Shown piece after piece: positions 23,164 through 36,100 of a DNA stretch of 64,000 nt. The stretch comes from Linnemannia elongata (lineage: Eukaryota > Mortierellomycota > Mortierellomycetes > Mortierellales > Mortierellaceae). Position numbers and translations under genes: made by a program. How positions within the stretch are numbered: position 1 is the first letter of the stretch; every line of letters starts with the position of its first letter. The notes under the pieces are model-generated. The model did not search any database. It was not told where the DNA came from and saw only the letters and a list, made by a program, of their open reading frames with translations. The stretch lies in the NCBI GenBank assembly GCA_036320915.1, contig JAXBDG010000008.1:1612001-1676000 (forward strand), written 5' to 3'.

Positions 23164-25208
23164 CTAGAATACTTTGGGTTGACAGATCGACGTCCATCCT
23201 TTACGTCTTGCCCCTTGACGCGCCCACCTAACAACCATGACGATTCAAGCCAATAGAGAACTATCAGTAACTGCACGTGTACATTCATAGAACTCAGTCG
23301 CATAGGATAAGGGTGTCAACAAGTACTTACAGCTCAATCATGCGATCACCGTTGGGGTTGCTTTCAGAGTAGACCGCCTGTGGCAAGAGTGTCTCAATCA
23401 GCTCGTACATGAACCGAGGCTTCTCTTCTGAAAGCTCTGTTGCTGTACTGGGCTTGACAAAGTCGAACACGCAATCAGGACTCCGTTGATGCCTCAGTTC
23501 AACATCGCCCTCCTGTTTTTTTTTTTCGTACAGGTTAAAATTGGTTAATGCTTTGTTCCAAGAATCAACCTTCGTCCAAATAACTTACGAAGCTAAAAAG
23601 GCCACCAGTCACCAAAATAAGGAGCAAAATGCTTACCTTGCGGAAGATGAGGAGAGACAGCTTGGAAGAGTTAAAGTACGGTGACCGGTCGCGGACAATC
23701 TGGTTGTTGGCATTCCGCTTGATCCAGCAAAAGTTCTCCACGTATCGCATCTCCCAGCTCTCGGCCAACAGGACCATCTCTGGTAGAAATTCCTTTTCAA
23801 CCCAAACAAAAAGGAACCCCTTAGGGAGGATGGCCCCGATGTTAAGTGTCGCTAGCTGTGCCATTGTGATCTTGTTGGGTCCTGCCTCTTCTCCCTCGCG
23901 CAGTAGTGGAGGGTCCATGTAGATTGCCTGAAAGTCCGTACCAAACCGTGTCAGATCCATATCCAAAATATTACTTGACTCCTCATACCTACGGCAAATA
24001 GGAAAGTCATAACTCTCCAGCGTTAGATACTGCTTAAAATGACCACAAAAGAGGCTGACTCACAAAACACGCTCCCTTTGCTTACCGAGATCCTAGGACA
24101 TCTGGCACGATACTAGCTTGCTTCTCTAAAGGACGGATAGGGTGAATCCATGACCGAGGAATAGGCACAGGCGGGATACGGACATATGTCGGCAGGCTGG
24201 GATCTATCGTCGAAACCTTCTTCTTGATTGTGAAAAAGTTGCCATGACGATCTTGAAGGCGGACTTGCATGACCTTGTATCTTTGCAAGATGCTTTCCCG
24301 ATCATTGCCCATTTGCCGCTTCTTTTCGCCCTTGATCTTGGGCTCGCGAGGCGGGCGAGGCACACGGGGTTCCTTCTCCTTACGTCCACGTTTCCTTGAA
24401 GGTGCGACTTCCTCGTCCCAAAAGTGATCATCCATTGCCATAAGATAGTCACTAAGGAAGCAGGCAATCGAAGTAATGAGAATATGGCAGATATATAATT
24501 AGCAGAGGAATTAACAAGCGCATTTCACACACCAGCTAGGCGTTATTGGAACACAAGTCCGAAGTACTTACTCTTCCTCCTCGAAATCGTAAAGGTAGTC
24601 CTCGTCCGCAATGTTAGCCTGCCACACATCCTCTTCATAAATATCCTCAGGGGTATCCCGAAGCATAGAACGGACGGTGAATCCAGAAGTGCGTCTAAAG
24701 ATCTCCTGAAGCTGTTCATCCGTGAAACCCTCGCTCTCCCCAGCCTTTTGTTGTGTACTTTCCAAACCCAGGATGACCTCTCCATTAGGATTTACTGAGG
24801 ATGAGGATCCTTCGCCATTACCAGCTCCTGATTCTAGTACAGGTGTCCCCGAGGCTGCGTCAGAGGTTGGCGTTGAAGCTGCGGCGTTGTTGTTAATGCT
24901 GCTGTTACTGGACTTTGCAAACTCCTCTTCCATGCGTGCCAGCTCCTCAAACTTCTTCATGATCGCCTCAATTGACTCGTTTTCCTCGACATATCCAACA
25001 TAATGTGCGTTGCTAATGATAAAAAGAGAAAGTAAAAGAAAGTTGTGTTGTGAAAAAGGTTAGTTGTTGTTCGTTGACGCTTATTGTAAAAGCGTCGATG
25101 TTTGCTCCTGATGAATGTATGTATTCATGACATGAGGCAATGAAGTGTGTCGACGTACTTGATGGCCAGGGCTTTGCGGGGCTTTCGTCTTGACTGCCGT
25201 GTTGACAT
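23164..25208 (-). CDS. MT-A70 family methyltransferase-like protein with DPPL in place of DPPW
   Basis: Six exons: 25208-25159, 25012-24572, 24451-24086, 23988-23637, 23512-23331 and 23227-23164, giving 484 residues. Residues 1-285 hold a basic start (MSTRQSRRKPRKAL), a coiled-coil-like stretch (IMKKFEELARMEEEF), an acidic region and a basic linker (PSRKRGRKEKEPR). The MT-A70 fold follows: FQAIYMDPPLLREGEE (motif IV region, residues 311-314), LPKGFLFVWVEKEFLPEMV, VENFCWIKRNANNQ, RFMYELIETLLPQAVYSES and the closing RMIELWARQGARRKGW. The METTL3, METTL4 and MTA1/AMT1 enzymes carry DPPW there; METTL14 carries EPPL and is the inactive partner. This gene therefore looks like a METTL14- or MTA9-type structural subunit of an N6-adenine methyltransferase. 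Whether it acts on RNA or DNA (6mA is prominent in early-diverging fungi) cannot be told from sequence. Confidence 0.88.
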
Positions 25209-25423
25209 TGCGAGTGATTGCTGTTGCCGTTGTTGTTGTTCTTTTTGTTGTTGTTGTTGTTTTCTTGCAAATAAAGTCGATGGGCGAGAGAAACGAGCAA
25301 GGAGAAAGGACGTGTTTGTCAAAACAAAACACATCCTCGCGTGTGCGAGGATTTGAATAAATGAAAAAGTCGTCCCTGCCCCGTAATGGCCAAATTCAGG
25401 AACAAAAAAAAAAAAAAGGTTTT

Positions 25424-26497
25424 TTAATCACCGAGGTGCTTCTTCCAGGAGGCTGTCAAGGCAGGCAGCTGCGAAAGGGACTCGAGCTGATCATCCACAA
25501 CCGGGACAATAGCCTTGGCCACAGTTCCATCTGCCTGAATCCTGTCCACCTCAATCATCATCTCCTTCCCACGTCGATCCTTGTTAGAAATCATCACTGT
25601 CCTTGCCCCGTGCACCTTGGCCCAGGCAAGGATGTACTCCTTATCATCAACAACCACGGCATCCCGTGCATCCATCCCAGAGTCCTCAAAGATTCGCCGG
25701 TAAAACTCGCTCGAGCCCTTGTGGCATTGAATCAGGTCCGGTCCATAGAGTTTGGTAAATACCGGCCTAACAACAGCACCAGCTGCTTCCTCGACGCTGA
25801 TATCCGTTGTCGCCTGTGGAGTGGATGTTGACGAACGTCTGTGCGCCGCCTTTTTCTCGTCCTGGGCCAAAAGGGTTGACATTCCAAGAGTCTTGAAGGT
25901 CAATTCGAGCTCAGGCGCCGACTCTCCCGAACAGGTATACATTGTGAACCCTTGCTCAAACTTCAACTCCAAGATTGCCTCAACAGCGCCGGGGTAGTCT
26001 GCACGGACGATAGAGGTACAGTAGAGGTGGGCATCATAGGCAATCTGGATCTGTTCCTCCTCAGACTCGGGCAAGACCAACTGGACCAGTGGCGGCGTCT
26101 CCTTGTCGGCACCGTCACCTCCAGGACCCTGGAGATTATTGACGACTTCATCATGCTCCTCTTTCAGAAAGTTGTTCACCAGCCGTACGCCCTCCTGGAC
26201 CCAGAACAGATGGTATTCCCGATAGAACTGGTGAAAGTCCTTGGATCTATCGATGAGTTCCTTCCAAAGAGGATTCTCGCCCTTAAACAGCCTGTCCGAC
26301 ATGATCGCATTGCCCTTCCCCCAGAGTCGACCGGGTCCGCCAATCTTGGTTGTCGGCATATATTGCTCTAGGTGATGAACCCACTGAGGTGCCCGACTGT
26401 CATTATCGTTGATGACCCCGCCGCTATCGAGAAAGATGGCCCGAGGCAGTGTCTGGGGGACGTTGGCTTCCTGGGGTGCTGTCGAGAAAGTCATCAT
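25424..26497 (-). CDS. HAD-superfamily hydrolase-like protein
   Basis: Single-exon ORF of 357 residues. Motif I is RAIFLDSGGVINDND near residue 20. Motif II is within FTMYTCSGESAPELE. A Lys-bearing segment YGPDLIQCHKGSSEFYRRIF and motif IV DAVVVDDKEYILAWA follow, in haloacid-dehalogenase order. In motif I the nucleophile Asp is followed by Ser-Gly, so the general acid Asp at +2 of standard HAD phosphatases is Gly here. Other fungal proteins of this type share the DxGGV pattern (family knowledge). The insert between motifs I and II (about residues 45-180) would form the cap. Substrate unknown. It starts with tandem ATGs; the first is used here. Confidence 0.8.
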   Translation of the reverse strand: MMTFSTAPQEANVPQTLPRAIFLDSGGVINDNDSRAPQWVHHLEQYMPTTKIGGPGRLWGKGNAIMSDRLFKGENPLWKELIDRSKDFHQFYREYHLFWVQEGVRLVNNFLKEEHDEVVNNLQGPGGDGADKETPPLVQLVLPESEEEQIQIAYDAHLYCTSIVRADYPGAVEAILELKFEQGFTMYTCSGESAPELELTFKTLGMSTLLAQDEKKAAHRRSSTSTPQATTDISVEEAAGAVVRPVFTKLYGPDLIQCHKGSSEFYRRIFEDSGMDARDAVVVDDKEYILAWAKVHGARTVMISNKDRRGKEMMIEVDRIQADGTVAKAIVPVVDDQLESLSQLPALTASWKKHLGD

Positions 26498-26760
26498 CCG
26501 ATTTTGCGGATTGATTGAGAGCGGAGGGAAGAAAGAGAGAGAGTGTGTGAGTGACAGCGAACAAAGATCAGTTTGACCTGATTTTTATATGTCGCCCGTC
26601 CTTCCTTGGCAAGGCCCAATCTCTCCGCAGCAGTCAATTCAAATCGGGCTGTTCTTTATTAGTGCGAAGGAAAGAGTAAAATAAATGTTGGGCTCATCCA
26701 TCCCGTAGCAGTATTGCGTGAAAAAGGTCATCGGCCTCTTCGTACGCAAGTGCCTGTGTC

Positions 26761-28782
26761 TTAACTCATCCAGGAAGCATTCTCCTGAGGGACCCACTTG
26801 GTCGTGACCTTTCTCCTCATCGAAAAAAACTCGACTCCACCATCTCCAGTAATATCGCAGTGGTTTCCAAAGCGACTCTTGTTCCATCCGCCAAACGAGA
26901 ATGGCTCTCTGGGAACAGCGACACCAATGCTAGAAATTCACATATCAAGAGAATCATATATGTTAACGGTCTGAGAGTTACACATTATCGCAGGAGAGTA
27001 AAGTTCAACATGACCAACAAAAATTGACTCACTTGACGCCGCACATGCCAGCGCTGAACCGCTTGATAAAGTGATCAGCAGTGGCTCCTGAGCTGGTATA
27101 GATGCAAGCTGCATTGCCATAAGGGTTGGAGTTCTCAATAGCCAATGCCTCTTCTGCGGTGTCAACAGCAAGGATTGACAAGACGGGTCCAAAGATTTCG
27201 TCATGAAGAGCAGCATCCTGCTTGTTGGTATGCAGGATGACGGTGGGTCCTACCCAGAAGCCTTCGGACTGGTTCTTGGTCCAAGGACGTCCATCGACGA
27301 GAATCCTTGCACCAGAAGATTCCGCCTCATTGATGTACCGAGTGATCTTGTCAACCGACGCTTGGTCAATGACGGGTCCCACCTCGCCAGCCTTGCTTCC
27401 TGGGCGAAGGGCTTCTGATTTGGCAACAATCTTATCAACGAGCTCCTGCTGATGACCAATCGTTAAGAGGACCGTAGCAGCCATACAGCGCTGACCACTG
27501 CAGCCGCTGTAAGAGTTGACCACATCCGTCGAAGTCATCTCAATGTTGCGGTCAGGCGCCGAGATCATATGGTTCTAGAAGTAGAATGCCGACAAAATAA
27601 CAGCATAAGTAACCAAGTGGGCAGGAATAACCTTGTCAAGTAAGCATAATGAGACTTAGCGTACCTTGGCGCCACCCAGGGCAAGGACGCGCTTGTTGAG
27701 CCTGTGACATCTCTGGGAGACCATTTCAGCAATATGTGAAGTTCCCACGAACGTCACCGCCTTGACATCTTCATGATCGATGAGTGCATTGACAGCTAAA
27801 ACGAAGAAGGGGGTGGGGGCGAATGGCGTACAACAAACATAAGTACTCTGTGAAAATAAAAAAAAAAGGTTGCATCATCGAACGGGAACAAGTAAGTGCA
27901 GTAAGAAAGAAATTCGCAAAAACACACCATCGGCAGTTCCATGGACAAGGTTTACAACACCATCGGGCAATCCTGCTTCCTTGAGGAGCTCTACAATCTT
28001 GGTCATGGTGAACGGGACCTTCTCACTTGGCTTGAGCACCATGGTATTGCCTAGTCAAAGTGATAGAATCGATCTTAATGGGTGAGTCATGGACATTGGC
28101 ATCTTCTTCAAAGCGCACTTTTGTGACAGTCGAGACGGCAGATTAGGCTTACCCATGGCGATGGCAATAGGCAAAGTCCACATGGGCACCATGACTGGAA
28201 AGTTGAATGGGACGACCGAGGCAATAACTCCCAATGCTACAACAAACCCAGGAAAAAGAAGTATAATCATCAGTGGTCATCTCCATTAACACATGTAAAT
28301 ATTGCCACTGAGCCAAGGTTTTGCGAAGTACACTTACGAACGCGGGTATCATAGCATGTAATTCCTCTGGACACCTCGAGCATCTTTCCTTGAACGACCT
28401 GAGGCAACGAAAGGGCGTACTCGACAGTCTCTTGGCCCTTGAGGACACTGGCAATGGCCTCGGCCTTGTTCTTGCCATGCTCAAGGACGACCATATCGGC
28501 CAGTTGATCGACATGCTTGGTCAAGAGGGAGTGGAACTTGATCAGGATAGCAGCCCTGTCCTTGATAGTGCGCGACGACCAGGCGGGAAATGCGGCCTGA
28601 GCAGCAGCGACAGCGTCGGCGACATCGGCGGCCGTAGAGAGCGGGACATGTCCAATGACCCTTGCGTTGTAAGGGCTGGTGACAGGGATTGTCTTGACGG
28701 ATTGGTCTGAGCCTGAGGCTACCACGTCGACGAACTGACCGTTAATCCAGTTGCGGAGGCGAGGCTGGTCCTGAGTAAACAT
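26761..28782 (-). CDS. ALDH6A1: Methylmalonate-semialdehyde dehydrogenase (CoA-acylating), ALDH6 family
   Basis: Converts malonate- or methylmalonate-semialdehyde plus CoA and NAD to acetyl- or propionyl-CoA in valine and uracil catabolism, normally in mitochondria. Six exons: 28782-28338, 28236-28153, 28050-27928, 27795-27665, 27574-27033 and 26929-26761, giving 497 residues. Family landmarks: NWINGQFVD at the start, [42 protein letters not shown], the catalytic [17 protein letters not shown] and the [14 protein letters not shown] block. The GQRCMA context is characteristic of ALDH6. The ATG at 28782 gives no presequence, but the upstream frame is open for about 57 codons without ATG and encodes Ser/Thr/Leu-rich sequence with almost no acidic residues, ending STTTAKLTTK just before the Met. 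Confidence 0.93.
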
Positions 28783-31700
28783 TTTAGTGGTGAGCTTGGC
28801 GGTGGTTGTTGAAAGAAGGTGAGAAGGGAGGGAAAGAGTAATGAGTGTAGGGAAGGAAAGTGAATGAAAGGAATGAGAAGGGGTGAATGTCGTCAGAAGA
28901 AGGTATGTTGTGAACCGTGGGGCAGTTGCAAATGTGAAATTTTCAAGGGGCAAAGTAAGGAAGAAGAGAAGGAAGATGTTGAGTGACTTTGTTCTTTCTT
29001 CTGACGCCGAAAGAGTTCAAGGAGGGATCAAGGGGCGTCCTTTTGACTGGCAATACATGGCTGCTGCTGTGTGGTGGCAAGTGGCAACTCCAACTTACAT
29101 TTTCCCCACCCCCTTTGTCATAGTACCTCGTTTCTTTCATGTTAATATGTCACCCTGTGCTAACCATCCGTTTGTGCAAAATGAGGACAGATGACCTGGC
29201 GAAGATCTGACTGGCTCCGAACAATATTTTAGCTCTTGAGGGGACCCAACGAGCTAATTTACCATAGACAAAATCAAGTAGTAAAGACGACAGGCACAAG
29301 TCGCGTCTTTGTAGCTGAATCCAATCACGCGTCGGAGCACTCTTCCGTTGAAACATCATCTCCCATCAATGATCTGATAAACGAACCTCACAAGTTCTCA
29401 GGCACGGTCTGGAACATCCACCCATCCTAGTACTCGTGTTTTGATGGGGTAAAGAAAAACCGAGTGAATCCAAAGGAATCCATCATGGTACGGATCAAAA
29501 ATGGCACAACAATAACAGATGAGAAAAAGAAGGCAAGGAAGAACGACTCTCTCTCTCTCTCTCCTTGTACGACATGCAATTCTCTGTCAATTACCCATTG
29601 ACTTGGTAGTGCTCTTATTGCGTTGATTGTAGTGAAAGTGGCATCTGTCATTCTTCACTCTCGTTGTCGCGGCTGTTAAAAAAAAGAATGTTGTATTCCT
29701 TGTTTTCATTCCGTTTGTTTTGTTTTTGTTTGTCAAAAGCTGGATCCATGTTATGAGCAAAAAAAAAAGTCCTGAAATCGTGAGATACATGGGAAACGAC
29801 AAAGGTTCTGGTTCTTTGTTCTTGTTGTTTGCTTTTTGTTTGTGACAAAAATAAACTTGCAGCGGGAGGCAATTGAGGAGAAGAGTTGTTTGTGTCACCA
29901 GTAATTAATCAATAATACCTCTAGGTGTCTTTGGGTCCGTTTGGTCGAACAGAACAAAAACAAACAACACTCGATGCTCGTGCTAAGGTCGTGTATTTCC
30001 AATAGGCATAAGAGAGGGTTCGCTTCATCAAAACAAAGAGAAAGTGGTAGGAGTGTGTAAAGAGCAAGAGGGTCCGACCAACCGCAGTTGAACCGTCTAA
30101 ATTTGGAGGGGTCGCCGAGAAGGAGATACAAAACGGATCACAATCAAGCCAACAACGCCCAAGGAAACGATAAAACCGCCATCAAGGTTGGCCCGATAAA
30201 TATGCACACGCCCAGTCAGGAACACGAAAAGCAAAGATGGGCGCGCGCGGATGGTACCGATAAAAGATTAAAAGAAAGAAAAAGAAGATACGTCGCTGGA
30301 CGTTAAGAAGGAAAAAAAAAAGAAAGAGTGCGATTGACCTAGATTGGACTGCTCCCAAGTCAACAGACCTAATAAGAAAACCACCGTGCATCAGAGAGAA
30401 GTCCTTTCGCACCTCCTGTATCTGTTCAGAGGTACGGCATACACACACCGGATCCCGATTCGTCAAACCACCCCAGCCGAATACTGCCGCTCGGACAGGA
30501 GAATAGAGGGGTTAGGTGGATGAGCAAGTGGCACCGTTCACAGATCGAGAAAGGAGAGGCGGAGAAGGGGGGCTCTGGGCTTTGTAATAAGGACGCTTTT
30601 AGACCAGATCCACCGAGCTATTAGATAATATATACACCGATCGAGGTGGAGGTACCTTGGAGGTCCGGTGTATGTGTGCCAAGCGAATGAGACCAAGTAC
30701 GAGTGTGATTGATGTTGAGATTGAGAGTGCCGTTTTGGGGGGAAATGGAACTGAGCGACGATCCACAAAAAGGGTACATTTTAGAGCGCAATCGATGTAT
30801 ATGTGGTCAGTAATGTGTGTAGAAATAGGATGGTCAAGAGTTGTGGATGGACAGGCCGTTGTGGAAGTCGATTGGGACGGGCGAGAGATAGAGAGAGAGA
30901 AAGAGCAAGCGAGGGAGATGAGGGTAAGAGGAGGAGGAATAGGCTCTCAAACAAAAAAGAGAAATGAAATATTTCGCTGTTTTTTTATTCTCTTTTTGTC
31001 ACTCATGCCCTATCTGCCCTTCTCTCTCGCTCTTGACGTGCCTAGCCTGTCGCTTTGTTGGGCTGGAAGCCACATGGCAAGCAAGCAAGATGACTGAACA
31101 TGGACAGGTTGAAGATGTAAAAGTGAATCAAATACACGAGTGTCACTGTACATCTTTGTTTGAAGGAGAGGCAGGGTATGTACTGAGCAAAGTGATCTGG
31201 TGACTAAGCAAACCTTTTCATTGACAGTGGTGGGATCCCTTAGCCACAATGAACGAAAGGAGGGAAGAGTGGTCTAACCAACATTGTAAGAAAAAAAAAC
31301 CCAACAACAACATATGCATGCGAAGAAAGTATTGGACGCCAGAATATTTAATAAGAGACGAAAATGAAACGACGCATCGTTAAGAGAATGGAGGGCGAGA
31401 GGGGAGGGTCAGCAAGGCAGGGTCAACGAGAGCATTGACAACAATAACCTCAACAACAATAGCAACACGAACAATATCAACGACAACATCATCATCGACA
31501 ACAATAACAACAACAAAATAAGGTGACCTGGAGACATGCAGGGAGTGAGCGAAAGTGAGAGAGGGACAGAGGGAGTAAACAAATCGGAAAATGAGACAGT
31601 GAGAGTGAGCGAACTGGGATCAAAGCTTTGATCGACTCAATTCGCCATCCCCTTATGTGATGCTTCATATGTTCTCTTTCTTCTTCTTTTCTCTTTTTCT

Positions 31701-33109
31701 TTACTTCTTTACTTCTTCACTCTTCTCCCTACCCGTCGCCTTCTCCCCTCCTCCTTTTCTTCTACATTATTAATTTCATTTTTCTTCCGTTACTTCAACT
31801 CGAGGAAAGGGCCCAACGGCACAGGCAGACGATATCTCACTCATTTTTCATTGGCATTATTATCTTCCGTAGATACACGATCACGACTCCCTTCTTTTCT
31901 TCTTCTACTCTTCTCCCTTCGTTATTTTTACATCAGGCACACACACTCTCATTCACACACATACATACACATACCCCATTGACACGACCCCTGAACTTCG
32001 ACACCCCTTCAGGCATCCTCAAGCTATAGCTAATCCTCTTTTTTTCAAACATTGCTGCATTATTTATTTTCCTTGTACTGTACTGTACCTTGTCACACTA
32101 CCTAGTTAGCAAGAGAGATATATACACTTTCAATTGCCCTTTTTACTTCATCCAAAGTCAGCAGCCTCTCTTTTCTATATCCTCTCTCTTTTGTTCTCCC
32201 TCTCTCACTCTCTCTGTCTCCCATTCAGCTCTCCTCCGAGAAGAAGAAAAATATTCAGAATACCTGTTGCCAGGTACCTGGTTCCTTTTACGCTTTCTCA
32301 TAGCACAATTTTTTTTCTTTTTGAATATTCCCCTCAAGTGGCTGCATGTGCAACATCCGGATGCTCTGGCTCTCGTTTTACTCTCTTTTTTTATTTTCTG
32401 CCACCAACAAGCAGTGGTTCCTGCACTTTTGAGTTTTTTATTAATAGGGATTTCCCCTGCCTTGCTTCCTTCATACCTCCCCTTCTCCCTCTCACAGCCA
32501 GCCAGCCAACCAACCAGCCAACCTGCCAAAGCGATAGCAATAGCAAAAAGGCTCTCCACTTCCTCCATCCAGATCACACACCCAGAACACTTCTGGCCAT
32601 TTCCATACAACCCACCTTTCCTTTCCCTCCTTCCTCTTCTTCCTTTTCTTTTTCGCCTGCCCTTTCCTTCTCTTCTTTTTTCTTTTTCTTCTTCTTCTTG
32701 ATCCTCTTTGGTCCGCCTCTCTTGTTCCCCACCCACCCATACTTCATCATCATCCTACTTCTCCTCCCTCCTTTACTTTCTTACATCCTTCTCCTCAAAT
32801 CTCATTGCTCCCTTCTCCCTTCCTCTTCATCATCTTGCCCTCTTGACGCCTCCTTCCTAGTCCCTCTTTTTTTCTTTTTTTTATTTTTTTTTATTTTTGT
32901 CCTTCCTATATTTGTAACGAACAAGGCAGCATAAAAGGCCAGACCCTATCCTCCCGTACTATCACTAACAACACCAGCCAGCCCGCCAACCCAAATATCC
33001 CTGTCAATCCAGTCAACTCAGTCAAGCCAGCCAACCAGCCGCACAGCACAGTCAACATCGTCTCCTTTACCCCACACCATCGACTGCTGCCCCCATTAGA
33101 GCCTCCGGA
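28783..33109. other. Gene-poor region, about 4.3 kb
   Basis: No gene supported. An open stretch at 29236-29430 (plus) reads in a balanced way (RVFVAESNHASEHSSVE, SSPINDLINEPHKF) but has no ATG, so it may be a lost exon. An AAC/CAA-rich patch lies at 31440-31520. From about 31670 to 33100 the plus strand is strongly pyrimidine-rich (TTTC, CCTT), with CA repeats near 31940-31975, and is most simply the promoter and long 5' UTR of the kinase gene. Confidence 0.5.
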
Positions 33110-36100
33110 ATGGCGAACGACCGGACGCAGAGCGCCCAGATAAAGAAAAACTCGCGAGCAGAGGAATGGCTCAAGAACGCCGTCAAGGACAAACATGTCC
33201 GCATGATCCCCTTCTCCGAGATCAGCAAGGTCAAGTACAACGTTGCCAAGGGCGGCTCAGGAACGATTCATCTCGGAGCTTGGCGCAACATGCACATTGC
33301 GATCAAGGAGCAGCACAATACGAATGATCTTATCAAAGAGGTAAGCTTCGCACCTTGGATGAATATATACTTTTACCTTTTTTTTTGTATTTTCCTTGGG
33401 TCAGACGCTGCCTTAGTTCATATCAATGGTCGACGGTTAACGGTCAATGTTCAATGATCGATGACCAATAATCAATGAATGGTTCATATCATCCGACAGG
33501 GCGACAATGAAACAAACAACTTTGCTCATATCATCCATGGCTGAGACATTTTGGATAGGATGAGGAACAGTGGACCCATAGGATGATGGCTTACTTCCCA
33601 TCATGGGTCAATTGGGATAGTACCATGAAGAGTGAAGAAGGGGAGGCGGAGGGAGGAACAGGATAGATTATCAGAGAATCTTTATTATTATTATTATTTT
33701 ATCTACTGGAAGTAGTGTAAAGGAGTACAACAACAACTAGGAGACGCCCATCTTGACTTGGCGTAGTAGGGATCAGTCTGCGTTCATTGAGATGTGTGAG
33801 AGCCACACCCAAAACCACGACTCCGCCTACACCAACCAACCACGGAGCAACTCTAACCCCCACTCCTCGTTCATCTATTTCCCTTTATATTCATATATCC
33901 ATTTTTCATCAAACTCAGCTCAAGATGCACAAGCAGGTCCACGATTCGAACTATATCGTCAAGTTCTTCGGCATCACCAAGCACCCCCTCACCCACGACA
34001 CCTGCATCGTTATGCAGTTTGCAGAGAACGGCTGTCTACAGGACTTTCTCGAAACCCAGAACGTCTCCATCACCTGGCTGACAAAGTACCGCCTCGCCTG
34101 GGAGATCGCGAGTGGACTCGACTTTATCCATCGTGAAAATATCTTCCACACTGACCTTCACTCTCGCAACATTCTTATTGACACTGGTGGAAAGGCATTG
34201 ATCACGGATTTTGGTCTCAGTAAGTCTGTCAACAAGACCATCTACACAACCAAGGCTGGACTCTTTGGTGTTGTGCCCTATGTTGCTCCAGAGCGGATGC
34301 AGAACCCGACCTACACCTACAACGCCAAATGTGACATCTACAGTTTAGGTGTCATCCTCTGGGAACTCTCTAGTTGTGTCATCCCCTTCGAGGCCCAGCT
34401 GCAGGATGTGATGCTGGCCGTCAACATCATTGCAGGTGTTCGGGAAAAGACAGTTCCAGGAACCGCAGTCGAATACGAGATGTTGTACAGGCGATGCTGG
34501 GATGGCCTGCCCCAGAACCGTCCCAACATGGAGATTGTCCTGTCTGAATTGGTTGAGCTATTGGCTGCTGAGCAGATCAACCCTCGACCTGCCGCACCTC
34601 GACCCATCTCACCCCGACCACCTCGACCCCTTTCAAGCGAATCTATGATCGCCCCCAGCACGCCCTTCCCCTACGACAACGATGTTGCCATCCAGTCCTC
34701 GCCCGAAAACACGACACACATGCGACCAGCATCACCACCTTCACAACGACCACCAGCTCGCCAATCGATTGCCCAAGGATTGGCCCCTAAAGGTCAAAAC
34801 ATTCCCTCTGTACCCATCCGTGATCGCTCAGGTGTCCGTGTTTCCTTTATCGACAACCAACCTTCCAAGGACCCGAAGGCTAACGGAGTTGCAGGTGGTG
34901 TGGAGCAGAGCAGGGGCGCAGCCGACAACAACCAACAGGTCAACGGCGCCAAACCCAATGTGCGAGTTCCACCAATGACTGTTCCTGATAGCCCCACCGT
35001 CAGCAGTCCCACTCCTCCTTCCTCAGAAACAAAGGCTTCAACCGTCGACACTGACGCCAGCAAAGCAGGAACAGGCCCACAACTCCTCCCGCCTCTTCCA
35101 TCCTTCAAGGCACTTGCCCTTACAACCCCTCCCAAGGACATCAGCATTCCTCCAGCTCTCCCGATGGAATCAATTAACTCGGTGCTGCCTGAAACTGCAT
35201 CACTGGCTTTGGCTAGTGGTCTTTCGATGGTGTCGGTGGTCAGCAAGTTGAACCTGGGATCCATCCGAACTATCTCGACAATTTCCCCACCACCACCAGG
35301 AGCCCCACCGCCACCACCTGCTGTTGCTGGCCATAGCAACAGTCCTCGAGTGATTTCACCGCCTTCCAATCGTCCAAAGGTCATTTCGCCCCCCAAGGTC
35401 CGGAACAACCAGGTGCCTCCTCCTCCCGGCCGAGCCTCCAAGACCATTTCTCCTCCCGTAGGTAGCCAGGGTAGACTGGTGCCCCCTCCCCCACCAGGAA
35501 CTCCCCCAATCAAGCCTAGCGGTTCGCCTTCCCTTGGTCCTTCACCAAAGCCGCCAGCAGGGATCCCCCCATCCCCCGTCCTCAATGGATCTTCTCCAGC
35601 TGTCGCCAAGGCCGCTCAGGCGGATGTCCCACGTAACCCAGTGTCACCCATTGTCTATGTCCCCACTACGACCTACAAGGGCAAATCAGACACCAAGGTT
35701 GATGCCGAGCCCTCCCTTGCATTGCCTTCTGAGACCCGACCTGCCCCTCCTCGTCAGGTTCCCATGGGGTTCCCTGTCGTTGCACCCTTGGATCCTCATC
35801 TCTTTCCCAAAAGAAGCCCCTCGGAACCGAGCGTTGCACCATCCAACTCTTCTATTTACAAGACATCCCGGCAAATCGAGGCCGCCAAGCCCAGCAACTC
35901 ATCTCCAGCTTTGCGTCCTAACAGCCCGGAAGCAACACGGAAGGAGGCTGATCCCAGAACCAGCCATGGCATTGAGGTTAACAAAGTTGGATCGTCCACG
36001 GAAAACGGGGCTCAGCGCGTCGTCAATCACAACCCGCCATCATCCAACTCTGGATCTAACCCTCCTCCTAGGTCCAGCCCTGGATTCTTCCCTGTCGTTG

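Noticed and set aside
29236..29430. 65-codon open stretch in the gene-poor region
   Set aside because: No ATG start, no matching exon on either side; kept only as a remark in the intergenic entry.
32090..32934. Two overlapping plus-strand ORFs of 203 and 266 codons
   Set aside because: They are low-complexity Ser/Phe/Leu/Pro products of C/T-rich DNA directly upstream of the kinase gene.
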